Source: CAZQKW01 sp964594075
Lineage (GTDB): Bacteria; Desulfobacterota; WTBG01; CAIYCZ01
DNA length: 28,859 nt
Assembly (NCBI GenBank): GCA_964594075.1
Contig: CAZQKW010000042.1
Span: 1 to 28,859 of the forward strand
Direction: 5' to 3'
The notes under the pieces are model-generated. The model had not been told where the DNA came from and searched no databases. It was given only the letters and a program-made list of their open reading frames with translations. Shown one piece after another: positions 8,735 to 16,642 of this stretch. The stretch's first letter is position 1, and each line of letters begins with the position of its first letter. The translations under genes and the position numbers were made by a program.

Positions 8735-10147
8735 GTGAATCAGTATCCAAAAGTCCTTTTAATGAACCCCATTGAGGAGGGGCAAACCTGCGCGGTAGAT
8801 GTTGATCCGGTTATTTCCCGACATACCGGCGGCAAAACAAAAATCGGCCTGTTCCCGCCGCTTGGCATGACCTATGTTGCCGCAGTTTTGAGAACACATG
8901 GCATACCCGTACGCATTTTGGACCCGGTTCCCCAGAAATATACGTTTCACCAGGCATTAAAGGTTGCGCAACATTTTGATGTTGTCATTATAACTCTTGC
9001 CGCCACTAATGCGCAGGGAAGCTATCGGTTTTTCTCTTATCTCAAGGATAAAGTCAGGATTTTCATGGGTACCCATGCAACGGCATTATCCGATTACATT
9101 CTCCAGCAAGGGTTCTGCGATATTATCATCCGGGGCGAGCCTGAATACACCGTGCTTGAAACTGTTCAAAGTTTACCTAACCTTGATGACGTATTAGGGA
9201 TAAGCTATCGGAAAAATGGGAAGATAGTCGTTAATCCCGACCGCCCGCTAATAGAGGATTTGGATGCACTGCCGTTCCCGGCGCGGGATTTGATTGACAA
9301 TTCTCTGTATCGCATCGTAGCATTTCCCAACAAACCGGTTGCGCTGGTTCTAACGTCCCGTGGTTGTCCCTTTGAATGCACATTTTGTGCAACGAATCTT
9401 TTTTACAAACGGCGCAGGCATGTAAGATCCCCGGAAAATGTTGTGCGGGAAGTGGAGGAGATTGTAAAAATCTATGGTATTGACCGCATTTTTTTCATTG
9501 ATGACACATTTACCATAGGAGAAGAACGCATTATTCGCTTGTGTCAGCTTCTGCAGGAAAAGAAACTGAAAATTAAATGGCTTTGTCTGGGGCGAGTAGA
9601 TACGGTGACCGCACCCATGCTTCGCGCCATGAAGACAGCGGGATGTGTAGAAATAATCTATGGGATAGAATCAGCCTCGCCGGTTGTTCTGGAAAAAACA
9701 AGAAAGAAAATAACTCGGGAGCAAATGGAGTTTGCGGTAAAAAAAACAACCGAACAGGGAATCCGCGTGTCACTTTTTTTCATGTTCGGCAATCCGGGCG
9801 ATACGCTGGACAGCATACGGGAGACCGCACAGTTGGCCCGTGCGCTCAACCCGCAATTCGCTTCTTTTAATATCGCCACGCCGGATCCAGGAACCCCTTT
9901 GTTTGAGGAGTTAAAGGATAAACTCGCACAGGAAACATTTGAAAGGTTTGATCGCCTCAATACGAACTTCAGCATGTGCGGCATATCGCCCAAACAGTTG
10001 CGCAAAGAGCTGATACGAGCGTATCTGTTCTTTTATGTGCGGCCGACCTATTGGCTTATATTGCTTCGCTATGTGCTCAAAGACCCGCTTAATGCTCCGG
10101 CCATGTTTAAAATATTTTATCGCCAGGCGCTAAATGTCCTCTCGTGA
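8735..10147 (+). CDS. Radical SAM protein with N-terminal B12-binding-type domain
   Basis: A predicted [4Fe-4S] radical S-adenosylmethionine enzyme of the cobalamin-binding-domain type. I start it at GTG 8735 because GGAGAGG lies just upstream (8726-8732) and the open frame before this point overlaps the preceding dehydrogenase gene. The 470-residue product has an N-terminal Rossmann-like domain (about 1-160: FPPLGMTYVAAVLRTHG, then RGEPEYTV). The radical SAM core opens with CPFECTFC (Cys211, Cys215, Cys218), followed by FFIDDTFT, GIESASP and a C-terminal helical region. The canonical DxHxxG cobalamin-ligand motif is absent, so any B12 would bind without the lower-axial His. Such proteins include C-methylases, ring-formers and other enzymes; the reaction is unknown. 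Pairing with a sugar dehydrogenase suggests modification of a sugar or lipid. It converges on the next gene with only 6 bp between stops. Confidence 0.9.
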   Translation: MNQYPKVLLMNPIEEGQTCAVDVDPVISRHTGGKTKIGLFPPLGMTYVAAVLRTHGIPVRILDPVPQKYTFHQALKVAQHFDVVIITLAATNAQGSYRFFSYLKDKVRIFMGTHATALSDYILQQGFCDIIIRGEPEYTVLETVQSLPNLDDVLGISYRKNGKIVVNPDRPLIEDLDALPFPARDLIDNSLYRIVAFPNKPVALVLTSRGCPFECTFCATNLFYKRRRHVRSPENVVREVEEIVKIYGIDRIFFIDDTFTIGEERIIRLCQLLQEKKLKIKWLCLGRVDTVTAPMLRAMKTAGCVEIIYGIESASPVVLEKTRKKITREQMEFAVKKTTEQGIRVSLFFMFGNPGDTLDSIRETAQLARALNPQFASFNIATPDPGTPLFEELKDKLAQETFERFDRLNTNFSMCGISPKQLRKELIRAYLFFYVRPTYWLILLRYVLKDPLNAPAMFKIFYRQALNVLS

Positions 10148-10153
10148 AAGCAT

Positions 10154-10891
10154 TTATGCGAATTGTTTCTGCCGAATAATATTCCACTGGTGAAGTTTGA
10201 ATTTTAGTATAAGCCAGAATATAGACAACCCGTAAACCACACCGGTAAAAAATGAAATTGATGATATGGGGCCGCTATAGGTTGTCGGTATCGGGAGTTC
10301 CTTGATTAAAAATCCCTCATTGATAATTTGAAAAATAATTTCACTGTCAAAAATCCAGTTATCTGAGTTGTGATTATAGGCAATGCGCTTTAAAACGTTC
10401 ATGGTGTAAATCCGATAACCGGAGTGATATTCGCTTAACTGCGCACCGGTCGCGAGATTCTCAATCCAGGTCAGAAACCGGTTGGCGATGTATTTCCACC
10501 ACGGCATTCCGCCTTTCATTGCCCCTCCTCCCATAATGCGAGAACCAAATACCACGTCTGCTTCTCCGGCCATAACAGGGGCCAATAGCCGATCCATAAT
10601 CCGCGGATCATATTGACAGTCTGAATGGAGCACCACCAGTATATCTGCACCAATGGACTGCGCATAATCAAACGCGGTCTTGTTTGACCCGCCGTAGCCG
10701 CGGTCTTTTTCATGCTGTATCACGGGGAGACCAAGCTCATGTGCTACGGAAACAGAGGAATCGCTGCTGGCATTATCAACCACTATAAAAGCAGCATGGG
10801 CGCGTATACATTCGGGAATACGTTGATAGGTTTTTTTGAGGGTGGTCGCCGTATTGCGCGTTGGAATGAAAATAATAATTTTGGGAGGCAT
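10154..10891 (-). CDS. GT2 family glycosyltransferase, DPM1-like
   Basis: GT-A fold glycosyltransferase with nucleotide-sugar motifs IIIFIPTRN (5-13) and VVDNASSD (37-44), and an HSDCQYD block (89-95) carrying the metal-binding Asp91. The 245-residue length, the Gly-rich SRIMGGGAMKGG segment and the WIFDSEI block resemble polyprenyl-phosphate mannose/glucose synthases. A hydrophobic segment near residues 213-230 may anchor it to the membrane. It probably transfers a sugar from a nucleotide donor to undecaprenyl phosphate or a growing glycan on the cytoplasmic face; donor and acceptor are not readable. It is the last gene of the minus-strand cluster that begins at 13459, separated from the previous gene by 89 bp containing a small hairpin. 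Confidence 0.9.
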   Translation of the reverse strand: MPPKIIIFIPTRNTATTLKKTYQRIPECIRAHAAFIVVDNASSDSSVSVAHELGLPVIQHEKDRGYGGSNKTAFDYAQSIGADILVVLHSDCQYDPRIMDRLLAPVMAGEADVVFGSRIMGGGAMKGGMPWWKYIANRFLTWIENLATGAQLSEYHSGYRIYTMNVLKRIAYNHNSDNWIFDSEIIFQIINEGFLIKELPIPTTYSGPISSISFFTGVVYGLSIFWLILKFKLHQWNIIRQKQFA

Positions 10892-10948
10892 CAGCGATGT
10901 AATCCTGCAGCGCAGTCGAATACTGTTAACGGGTTATGGAATACATTG

Positions 10949-10966
10949 CAAAAACGGAGAATCCGT
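10949..10966 (-). terminator. Small hairpin with T-run between two GT2 genes
   Basis: On the minus strand ACGGA-TTC-TCCGT forms a tight five-base-pair hairpin directly followed by TTTT. It lies in the 89-bp gap upstream of the GT2 gene at 10154-10891 and could partly end transcription or stabilise the upstream transcript. The short stem makes this tentative. Confidence 0.35.
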
Positions 10967-10980
10967 ATCAGATCTTTCTG

Positions 10981-11694
10981 CTATAGAGCACCCCAGCGGC
11001 AGCGGCATAGGGTCAACAGTGCATGCAGCCCGTCCCGCCAATTGATTTTTTTCCCTTCAGCGACCGTGCGCGGCGTGTAGTTGATGGGCAATTCAACAAT
11101 TTTTTTTTGTTGTCGTCGGGCCAACATTTGCAATTTCGCAGCTATTTCATAATCAAGGTCAAAACCATCGCAACGCAAATGGAGATGCTGCAATGTCTCC
11201 CTGCCTGCCATTTTGTAACATGATGCAATGTCCGTGAGGCTGCTTTGATACAGCAGATGAAAAAACCCGTTAATAACGCCGGCGCCGATACGGTGCACGG
11301 AACGGGGGAGGGGCCGGTTATTCACTTGTGCGCCAAGGATGCGCGATCCGAAGGCCGCCACCACGGAATCCTGCTGCAGCGCCTCAAGCAGTTTGAGAAG
11401 ATCCTGCGGGTCATATTCCAAATCGCCGTCCTGCACCACGACAAATTGGCCGCGCGCTGCTGCGATGCCGCGTTTTACGGAGTTTCCCTTCATCATGTTG
11501 CGCGGCTGGAGGATCACCCGAACATCGTCATAAGAAAAACCCTGCACCAGTTCCCTCGTTCCATCAGTTGAACAATTATCAACGATGATTATTTCTTTTT
11601 CAACAGGCAGTTCCCGCACGCGGTGCAAAATCTCGCGCACCGTCGGCAATTCATTATACACAGGCATGATTATGGTGAGATGGGGAACTTGCAT
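10981..11694 (-). CDS. GT2 family glycosyltransferase, polyprenyl-phosphate-sugar-synthase-like
   Basis: A 237-residue GT-A enzyme. It shows LTIIMPVYNE (6-15), IIIVDNCSTDGT (35-46), and VVQDGDLEYDP (87-96) with the DGD metal-binding motif at 89-91. FGSRI and a conserved YKMAGRE segment follow. It has no clear C-terminal membrane helix, so it is the soluble DPM1-like type that makes polyprenyl-phosphate sugar. The start lies 2 bp after the stop of the dehydratase gene, indicating translational coupling. Its sugar is presumably made by the genes just upstream, which is inference from context. It is distinct from, not a recent copy of, the neighbouring GT2 gene. Confidence 0.9.
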   Translation of the reverse strand: MQVPHLTIIMPVYNELPTVREILHRVRELPVEKEIIIVDNCSTDGTRELVQGFSYDDVRVILQPRNMMKGNSVKRGIAAARGQFVVVQDGDLEYDPQDLLKLLEALQQDSVVAAFGSRILGAQVNNRPLPRSVHRIGAGVINGFFHLLYQSSLTDIASCYKMAGRETLQHLHLRCDGFDLDYEIAAKLQMLARRQQKKIVELPINYTPRTVAEGKKINWRDGLHALLTLCRCRWGAL

Positions 11695-11696
11695 GG

Positions 11697-12674
11697 TTAT
11701 GACAGATAGCGCTTATACCATGGATAGGTATAGGAAAGGCCCTTTTTCAAGGATGTGCGAGCAGACCAGCCAAGAATTTTTGTTGCCCGGGAAGAATCCA
11801 GATACTGGTGCTTTATTTCTCCGGTTGCCGTGCCCAAAATTTGGGGAATCATACGGGATCGGGTGCTTTTAATTATCTGCTTCACCAGATCAACAACCGT
11901 AACCGGCAAACCAGTACCAAAATTAAACGCCTGACCATGGGCCCTGCCTTTACCGAGGGCCTCGCCCAGCATAAGATAACCAGCAACGGCATCTTTGACA
12001 AACAGATAATCGCGCAACGGTGTTCCATCGCTGCGAATGACCGGACGCTGGCCGCGAATAAGGGCGCGAAAGGTATCGGGGATAATCCGGGAAAAATTCA
12101 AATCCCCTGGTCCGTACAAATTTGCACAGCGGGTTACCGCGGCAGGAAGCTTGAAAACTTTTGCAAAGGTGCGGGTGATAATATCTGCGCACACCTTTGA
12201 AGCATCATAGGGATGAATGCCGAGCAGAGGCATCGTCTCGGTATACGGCAGTTTTTTCTGGTCGCCATACGCCTTATCGCTACTGGCAACCACGATTGCT
12301 TCAATGGGGCAGGAATCTTCACGCAGTTCACGGCAGGCCTCAAGAAGGATATAGGTGCCGCGAATGTTTGATTCAAATGTGCTCAGCGGCGAACGGTTGG
12401 CAAATCCGACAATGGCCTGGGCGGCGAGATGGAATACCGACTGAATTTGTTGTTCGTTCATGATCCGCCGGCAGAAATCAAGGTCAGCAATATCCCCGAA
12501 GGCGAGATTGATTTTCTTATCAATTCCAGTAATTTGCAGATAACTCTGCACTGGCCGGTCTCTGACGATTCCGGTAACCAGCGCCCCTTGGGAAATTAGC
12601 TCTTCAATGAGATGCGAAGCCAAAAAACCGTAAGCCCCTGTTACGAGAACATGCCGTCCCTGCCAGTAATCCAT
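11697..12674 (-). CDS. Sugar-nucleotide dehydratase/epimerase (SDR), probably acting on a CDP-sugar
   Basis: Extended short-chain dehydrogenase of the NAD-dependent epimerase/dehydratase family. It has the NAD-binding motif TGAYGFLASHL (12-22), VFHLAAQ (78-84), SSDKAYGD (129-136) and the catalytic YDASK (Tyr154, Lys158). The 325-residue length fits. The gene overlaps the cytidylyltransferase stop by one base (TGATG), so the two are translationally coupled and likely sequential. By analogy with RfbF-RfbG it would dehydrate CDP-glucose to CDP-4-keto-6-deoxyglucose. Features shared with RfbG include FWQG-like YWQG at the N-terminus, the SDK block and RIIPD. However, the TGHTGFKG signature and the longer length (about 360) of true RfbG are missing, so another CDP-sugar reaction such as epimerisation remains possible. 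No RfbH-type dehydrase is present here. Confidence 0.88.
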   Translation of the reverse strand: MDYWQGRHVLVTGAYGFLASHLIEELISQGALVTGIVRDRPVQSYLQITGIDKKINLAFGDIADLDFCRRIMNEQQIQSVFHLAAQAIVGFANRSPLSTFESNIRGTYILLEACRELREDSCPIEAIVVASSDKAYGDQKKLPYTETMPLLGIHPYDASKVCADIITRTFAKVFKLPAAVTRCANLYGPGDLNFSRIIPDTFRALIRGQRPVIRSDGTPLRDYLFVKDAVAGYLMLGEALGKGRAHGQAFNFGTGLPVTVVDLVKQIIKSTRSRMIPQILGTATGEIKHQYLDSSRATKILGWSARTSLKKGLSYTYPWYKRYLS

Positions 12675-13459
12675 CAGCTATTTCTCCATACTGCCCAGGG
12701 CGCATTATTGCGCTCCCACATCTCATTAAGACGCAGGTTGTCTTTATAGGTATCCATGCAGGTCCAAAATCCTTCGTGACGGTATGCCATAAGCTGTCCC
12801 TCGGCAGCAAGCCGCCGAAAGCACCCGTTTTCAAGGGGGTCATCCTTTTCAAGCCAGTCAAATATTTCTCTGCGAAAGACAAAAAACCCCCCGTTTATCC
12901 ATTCAGGTAGCAGGGGGTTTTCACGCAGTTCAGTTACCTGTCCATCATCTGCAATATCCACATGCCCAAATTGAGATTTTGCTCTCACCGCAGTCAATGT
13001 AGCAATTTTGCCGTGCTCACGATGAAAGGCAACAAGCTGCCGAAGGTCCAAATCAGCAACCCCATCGCCGTAGGTCATCATAAAATTTTCCTCATCCCGG
13101 ACGTATTCTTGTATGCGGCGAATCCGCTCGCCTTTTTCTGAGTCAAGGCCCGTGTGGCAGAGAATTATTTCACCGAACGTCTGCTGGTGCGGAGTTATAA
13201 ATTTCCGGTTTATGGCATCACCAATGCGCAGCGTGATGTCGCGCCCCTCAAAAGGCAACCGGTGAACAAAATAATTCACAATCTCCTGGGCTTTATAACC
13301 AAGAAGCAATATAAAGTCATTAAATCCTGCGGCTGCATACATCTGCATAATGTGCCAGACAATAGGCCTGCCGCCAATTTCATACAGTGCCTTGGGCGCG
13401 GCTTCTTCACCGCTCGTCAAACGTGTCCCGCGGCCACCCACTAAAATCCCCACTTTCAT
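12674..13459 (-). CDS. rfbF: Glucose-1-phosphate cytidylyltransferase
   Basis: Makes CDP-glucose and pyrophosphate from glucose-1-phosphate and CTP, the first step to CDP-linked deoxysugars. The 261 residues match the family along the whole length: GGRGTRL (8-14), APKALYEIGG (21-30) with the phosphate-contacting lysine, PIVWHIM, NFMMTYGDGVADLD (125-138), INGGFFVF, and a C-terminal GFWTCMDT followed by NLRLNEMWE. An AAGGGTGG-like ribosome site precedes the ATG. It is the first gene of a four-gene minus-strand cluster running to 10154, coupled to the dehydratase gene. Upstream lies a terminator for the preceding minus-strand genes, so it probably has its own promoter. Family assignment is firm; CTP over other NTPs follows from family similarity. 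Confidence 0.93.
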   Translation of the reverse strand: MKVGILVGGRGTRLTSGEEAAPKALYEIGGRPIVWHIMQMYAAAGFNDFILLLGYKAQEIVNYFVHRLPFEGRDITLRIGDAINRKFITPHQQTFGEIILCHTGLDSEKGERIRRIQEYVRDEENFMMTYGDGVADLDLRQLVAFHREHGKIATLTAVRAKSQFGHVDIADDGQVTELRENPLLPEWINGGFFVFRREIFDWLEKDDPLENGCFRRLAAEGQLMAYRHEGFWTCMDTYKDNLRLNEMWERNNAPWAVWRNS

Positions 13460-13575
13460 TGTCTATGCCACCCTTACAGTAGGTATCGCCAGCTTTATGT
13501 AAAAAGCCGTTTCAGTGTTATTGATGCCACATTTTTAAGTGTGGAAAGATAATATTTTGATTGTGCGAAGTATAA

Positions 13576-13601
13576 GAAAAAGCCTTCAAGGTGTCAAGGC
13601 T
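13576..13601 (-). terminator. Rho-independent terminator of the minus-strand pair at 13748-16327
   Basis: On the minus strand AGCCTT-(9 nt)-AAGGCT forms a six-base-pair stem (13601-13581) directly followed by five T residues. It lies 147 bp beyond the stop of the polytopic membrane protein gene and upstream of the rfbF-like gene, so it would separate the two minus-strand units. Confidence 0.55.
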
Positions 13602-13623
13602 AAAAGCAGCAGAACTTTCCCCA
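13595..13623 (+). repeat. Diverged relative of the right terminal repeat region
   Basis: This 29-base stretch matches 28791-28819 at 24 of 29 positions without gaps, including CAGCAG-(A/G)-ACTTTCCCCA. Similarity stops on both sides. It lies in the 288-bp non-coding gap between two minus-strand units, and its left part overlaps the terminator stem. It may be a relic of the same repeat that bounds the window; a chance match is less likely but not excluded. Confidence 0.35.
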
Positions 13624-13747
13624 CACTATTTTATTGAACGGGATGAAACAGTTCGTAGGGTTTTTTCGCTCCCCCAATAATAGGCTTTTTCTGGCTGTTA
13701 GGTTAAATCAGCAAACATGATAAGAGCTGTGCGTTGAAAAATTGTCT

Positions 13748-15589
13748 TTATGGTATCCGGTATAAAATAAAAGAGGTGTTTTCGTATAAATGGGGGAGAT
13801 TAAACTGTTTGGGCTTTTCGCTGATGACAAACGGTGCGCCATATTTTTTTGCCACCGTAATAACTTCTTCAGTGGTAAGTTTATTATATCCTTCTTTTTC
13901 TCCCGCAAACGTTTTCCACCCAATATCATGCATACGGGAAAGCCATTCATCTGCAAACTTATTCCCCAAATAGAGCGCGTGGCTTCCTTCCGCCCAGTCA
14001 CCCAGACTTGCCCGCAATGAATAAATTCCAAAATCTCCCTTATAAGGAGGAATAATAAAAAGATCATCCTTGTCAGAAACTTTTTGGGCAGCCTTTTGTA
14101 TATCAGCCCAAGGATCAACCGTTCCCCGAACCCTCCCGTGATAATAAATTTCCGGACCTCTGCGATGATATAATACGGCACTATCAAAGCACATAAAAAA
14201 TAAAAGCAGCACCATCAACGGCTGTTTTACCACAGAACTAATGCGTGGCACGGCTTCAAGCAATTTCAAAGCCAGGAGATAAACAATCGTTGCACTGAAA
14301 AACAACAGCACAACTAAATGCGCCGAAGAAAACGATGTGATAACTGCAGCACCGATAAAAAAAGCAACTACGGTGAGAACAGCAGCAGATGAAAAGGTTC
14401 TTGGCGTTAAAGATGCACGCAGATTATACCGCTGCGCGCACACAACATATATGAAAAAGCAGATAAACAGCGGTAAATAATAAACGCTGAAGCCTTTCAG
14501 ATAGCCCGAAAGCAGAATTATCGTTGCAAGGGCTAACAATCTCCCGCTCATTCCAAGCTGAAACACGATACTCAGCAAATACCCAATACAGGGAATAGCC
14601 AGAAAAAGAAACAGCAAGCTACTCCTCCAGAGGCTTAACTTAAGAATTAACGGCATGGGATACCATTCCGCACACGCCGTTCCTGCAAGGCAGAGCAATG
14701 CGATAGATAACACAAACAGCTTAAGCATGCGTTTTATTCTGCCTTCCGGTAGTATCCACAAACTTACCAGAAACAGCACAAAAAAGAGCCCGGCGCGAAT
14801 GAGCAATGAAAATGGCCAGGTTGAAGGAAAACAGGTATACCATGCAGTCCAGCGTATCACAGTGAGCCAGTTGGCATCGGCAACGGTCTTAACGCTCAGA
14901 TAACTCAAAGATTTAATTATCATGGGTAATGCCGGAATAACGAAAGCACAAAGGCAGGCCGCACAATGTATTGGTTTGAATTCTTTCCAGCTCCAAAGCC
15001 CATAAAAGGAATAAGCGCTTAAAAGAAAGACCGTGCACATGGGATGAAAGTTCCAGGATATACCGGCTAACAGAAAAGCAAGCACATACCGTTGCCGGCA
15101 GAAACAAACCAGCGACCAGATCATGAGTGGGTAGGCATAAGGAATGCCGTGATGGAAAAAGTTGGCATAGGAGGCAGGTGAGCCGAGGATCCACTGGTTT
15201 GTTTCTGCAGTATAGAGAAGCATGGCGATATATCCGGCAACGCTGCTTCCACAGCAGGTAAGCGTCAGCGCGTATATGCCGGCAAGGATGAAACCAAGAC
15301 TGATAAACTCCTGGACAATAGAAAAGGTTTCAAGATCAAAATGTTTAATGATAAACGGGCTTATGTCATAAAAAAGGGTGAGCCGAACATTCGAATGCTT
15401 TACTGCCTGAACATATAATGAATTTTTAAACAGGGAAGGGTCGGCTTTTGCAAGAATCGGCGTTACATAATTGCCAACGGTAAGATATTGATAGACATGC
15501 TGGTGACCATTCATCAAAAACGCATGGACAGTCATTACCAAGACAATTATTCCAACAGGAAATTTCTCGGCAGAAAATTTATTGCCCAT
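13748..15589 (-). CDS. Polytopic membrane protein, GT-C/DUF6798-like (paralogue B)
   Basis: A 613-residue multi-pass protein, paralogous to the one at 5656-7539. Shared landmarks are MNGHQHVYQYLTVG near the N-terminus, DPSLFKNS, YVQAVK, LLYTAE, WNFHPMC, WYTCFPSTWPF, EIYYHG, and the tail DFGIYSLRASLGDWAEG (about 519-535) with EWLSRM and a final ENTSFILY. Identity is about half in the last 90 residues by eye and lower in the membrane part. About a dozen hydrophobic segments and an extracytoplasmic tail suggest a GT-C-like glycosyltransferase or polymer-handling protein; no reaction is proven. It starts 12 bp after the GT2 gene at 15602-16327 and is probably cotranscribed with it, so that GT2 may supply its lipid-linked sugar. 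It ends before the terminator at 13576-13601. Confidence 0.8.
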   Translation of the reverse strand: MGNKFSAEKFPVGIIVLVMTVHAFLMNGHQHVYQYLTVGNYVTPILAKADPSLFKNSLYVQAVKHSNVRLTLFYDISPFIIKHFDLETFSIVQEFISLGFILAGIYALTLTCCGSSVAGYIAMLLYTAETNQWILGSPASYANFFHHGIPYAYPLMIWSLVCFCRQRYVLAFLLAGISWNFHPMCTVFLLSAYSFYGLWSWKEFKPIHCAACLCAFVIPALPMIIKSLSYLSVKTVADANWLTVIRWTAWYTCFPSTWPFSLLIRAGLFFVLFLVSLWILPEGRIKRMLKLFVLSIALLCLAGTACAEWYPMPLILKLSLWRSSLLFLFLAIPCIGYLLSIVFQLGMSGRLLALATIILLSGYLKGFSVYYLPLFICFFIYVVCAQRYNLRASLTPRTFSSAAVLTVVAFFIGAAVITSFSSAHLVVLLFFSATIVYLLALKLLEAVPRISSVVKQPLMVLLLFFMCFDSAVLYHRRGPEIYYHGRVRGTVDPWADIQKAAQKVSDKDDLFIIPPYKGDFGIYSLRASLGDWAEGSHALYLGNKFADEWLSRMHDIGWKTFAGEKEGYNKLTTEEVITVAKKYGAPFVISEKPKQFNLPHLYENTSFILYRIP

Positions 15590-15601
15590 GGCGTGTAATT
15601 G

Positions 15602-16327
15602 TCAGGAATATAAACCCTTGAAGTTATTGCGCCGTATGCGTAGCAGGTCTAAAGCGCACACTATCACATTTTTAAAGACTTTTACTTTCGACCCGCCGAC
15701 ATGCTGCCAATAGACCGGAATTTTTTTAATGTTATACCCATATTTTTTTGCAAGAAACAAATCTTCAGCATCAAAACTCCAGTTGTTTAACTGTTGACGG
15801 GAAAATATTTTCTGCGCGCTGGTTCGCGTGTAGCACTTAAAACCGCACGTGTAATCCGGAATATGCAACTGCAGCAGGAAATTGGCGAGATAAATATAGC
15901 CGTAGCCAAAAAACTTTCGCTTAAACGGCGCCTTATGTTTTATGGTTCTGGTTGCAATATAGATATCAACGTCTTGAGAAAACTGGGGGATAAAATTATC
16001 AATTTCAGTAATTGCCGTGGAACCATCAGCATCCAAAAAAAAGATATAATCACCGTGCGCTTGCAGCATGCCCTCTCGAATTGCCGCGCCTTTTCCTTTA
16101 TTGACCGGCAGTCTAATGGTTCTATATTTCCCCGGAAGTTTTTCGCACAGCATGGCTTCGGCAACTTCAACGGTGCGATCAACGCTGCCGTCATCAACGA
16201 TCACAATTTCATAAGAAAATGTTTTGTTGTGGAGATAGTTAATCACGCTTTGCAAAAATGCGGTTATGCGCTGCTCTTCATTATATACCGGTATGACAAT
16301 GCTGATATACGAGTTTTGATCATTCAT
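15602..16327 (-). CDS. GT2 family glycosyltransferase, dolichyl-phosphate-sugar-synthase-like
   Basis: The frame can be read from a TTG at 16393, but the GT-A fold begins at ISIVIPVYNEE. I therefore prefer the internal ATG at 16327 (241 residues); ATG 16342 is an alternative, and none has a strong ribosome site. Motifs are IVIVDDGSVDRT, PVNKGKGAAIREG and FFLDADGST (the DAD metal-binding motif), then CGFKCY and a WSFDAEDLFLAKK block. This set matches Alg5/DPM1-type polyprenyl-phosphate glucose or mannose synthases. It lies 12 bp upstream of paralogue B on the same strand, a pairing typical of a lipid-sugar donor synthase with its GT-C transferase (inference). Transcription probably starts in the 315-bp divergent gap, where a TTGACA promoter faces this gene. 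Confidence 0.9.
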   Translation of the reverse strand: MNDQNSYISIVIPVYNEEQRITAFLQSVINYLHNKTFSYEIVIVDDGSVDRTVEVAEAMLCEKLPGKYRTIRLPVNKGKGAAIREGMLQAHGDYIFFLDADGSTAITEIDNFIPQFSQDVDIYIATRTIKHKAPFKRKFFGYGYIYLANFLLQLHIPDYTCGFKCYTRTSAQKIFSRQQLNNWSFDAEDLFLAKKYGYNIKKIPVYWQHVGGSKVKVFKNVIVCALDLLRIRRNNFKGLYS

Positions 16328-16565
16328 CGCTAATGATTCCATCCATGATCCGGCTTTCTGCCACCTGCTTCGTAGATGTCTTAAGACCAGCAAAGACTGG
16401 GAAAGAACGCAAACATTTTTTATTGCCCTTTACAGAGCCTTTTAATATTATCCACATGCAAGGTGCTCTATTGTGCTATTATACGGTGGGCTGAGGTTTG
16501 TTAATGCTAAGTTTAGAGTATTATTATAATAAATCAAATAATCTGGAATTGAGCAAATTGCAGTA

Positions 16566-16594
16566 AATGTAAACTATTTATTACACACTGTCAA
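16566..16594 (-). promoter_or_regulatory. Candidate sigma70 promoter for the minus-strand GT2 / membrane-protein pair
   Basis: On the minus strand a perfect TTGACA (16594-16589) is followed after 17 bases by TACATT (16571-16566), matching four of six -10 positions. It would give a leader of about 230 nt before the ATG at 16327. The rest of this divergent gap is AT-rich with several TATAAT-like strings in both directions, but no equally good pair was found for the plus-strand operon. Confidence 0.4.
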
Positions 16595-16601
16595 TGTATT
16601 T

Positions 16602-16616
16602 GCGACATAGCGTCGC
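16602..16616. promoter_or_regulatory. Short palindrome in the divergent gap, possible operator
   Basis: GCGAC-ATAGC-GTCGC forms a five-base inverted repeat with a five-base centre. It lies between the minus-strand promoter candidate and the GTG at 16643. It could be a binding site or a small hairpin; nothing else supports either. Confidence 0.2.
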
Positions 16617-16642
16617 CTGTGAATTCATAATTACGTATCTCC

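Noticed and set aside
15794..16333. 179-codon open frame on the plus strand
   Set aside because: Antisense to the GT2 gene, which has all its motifs.
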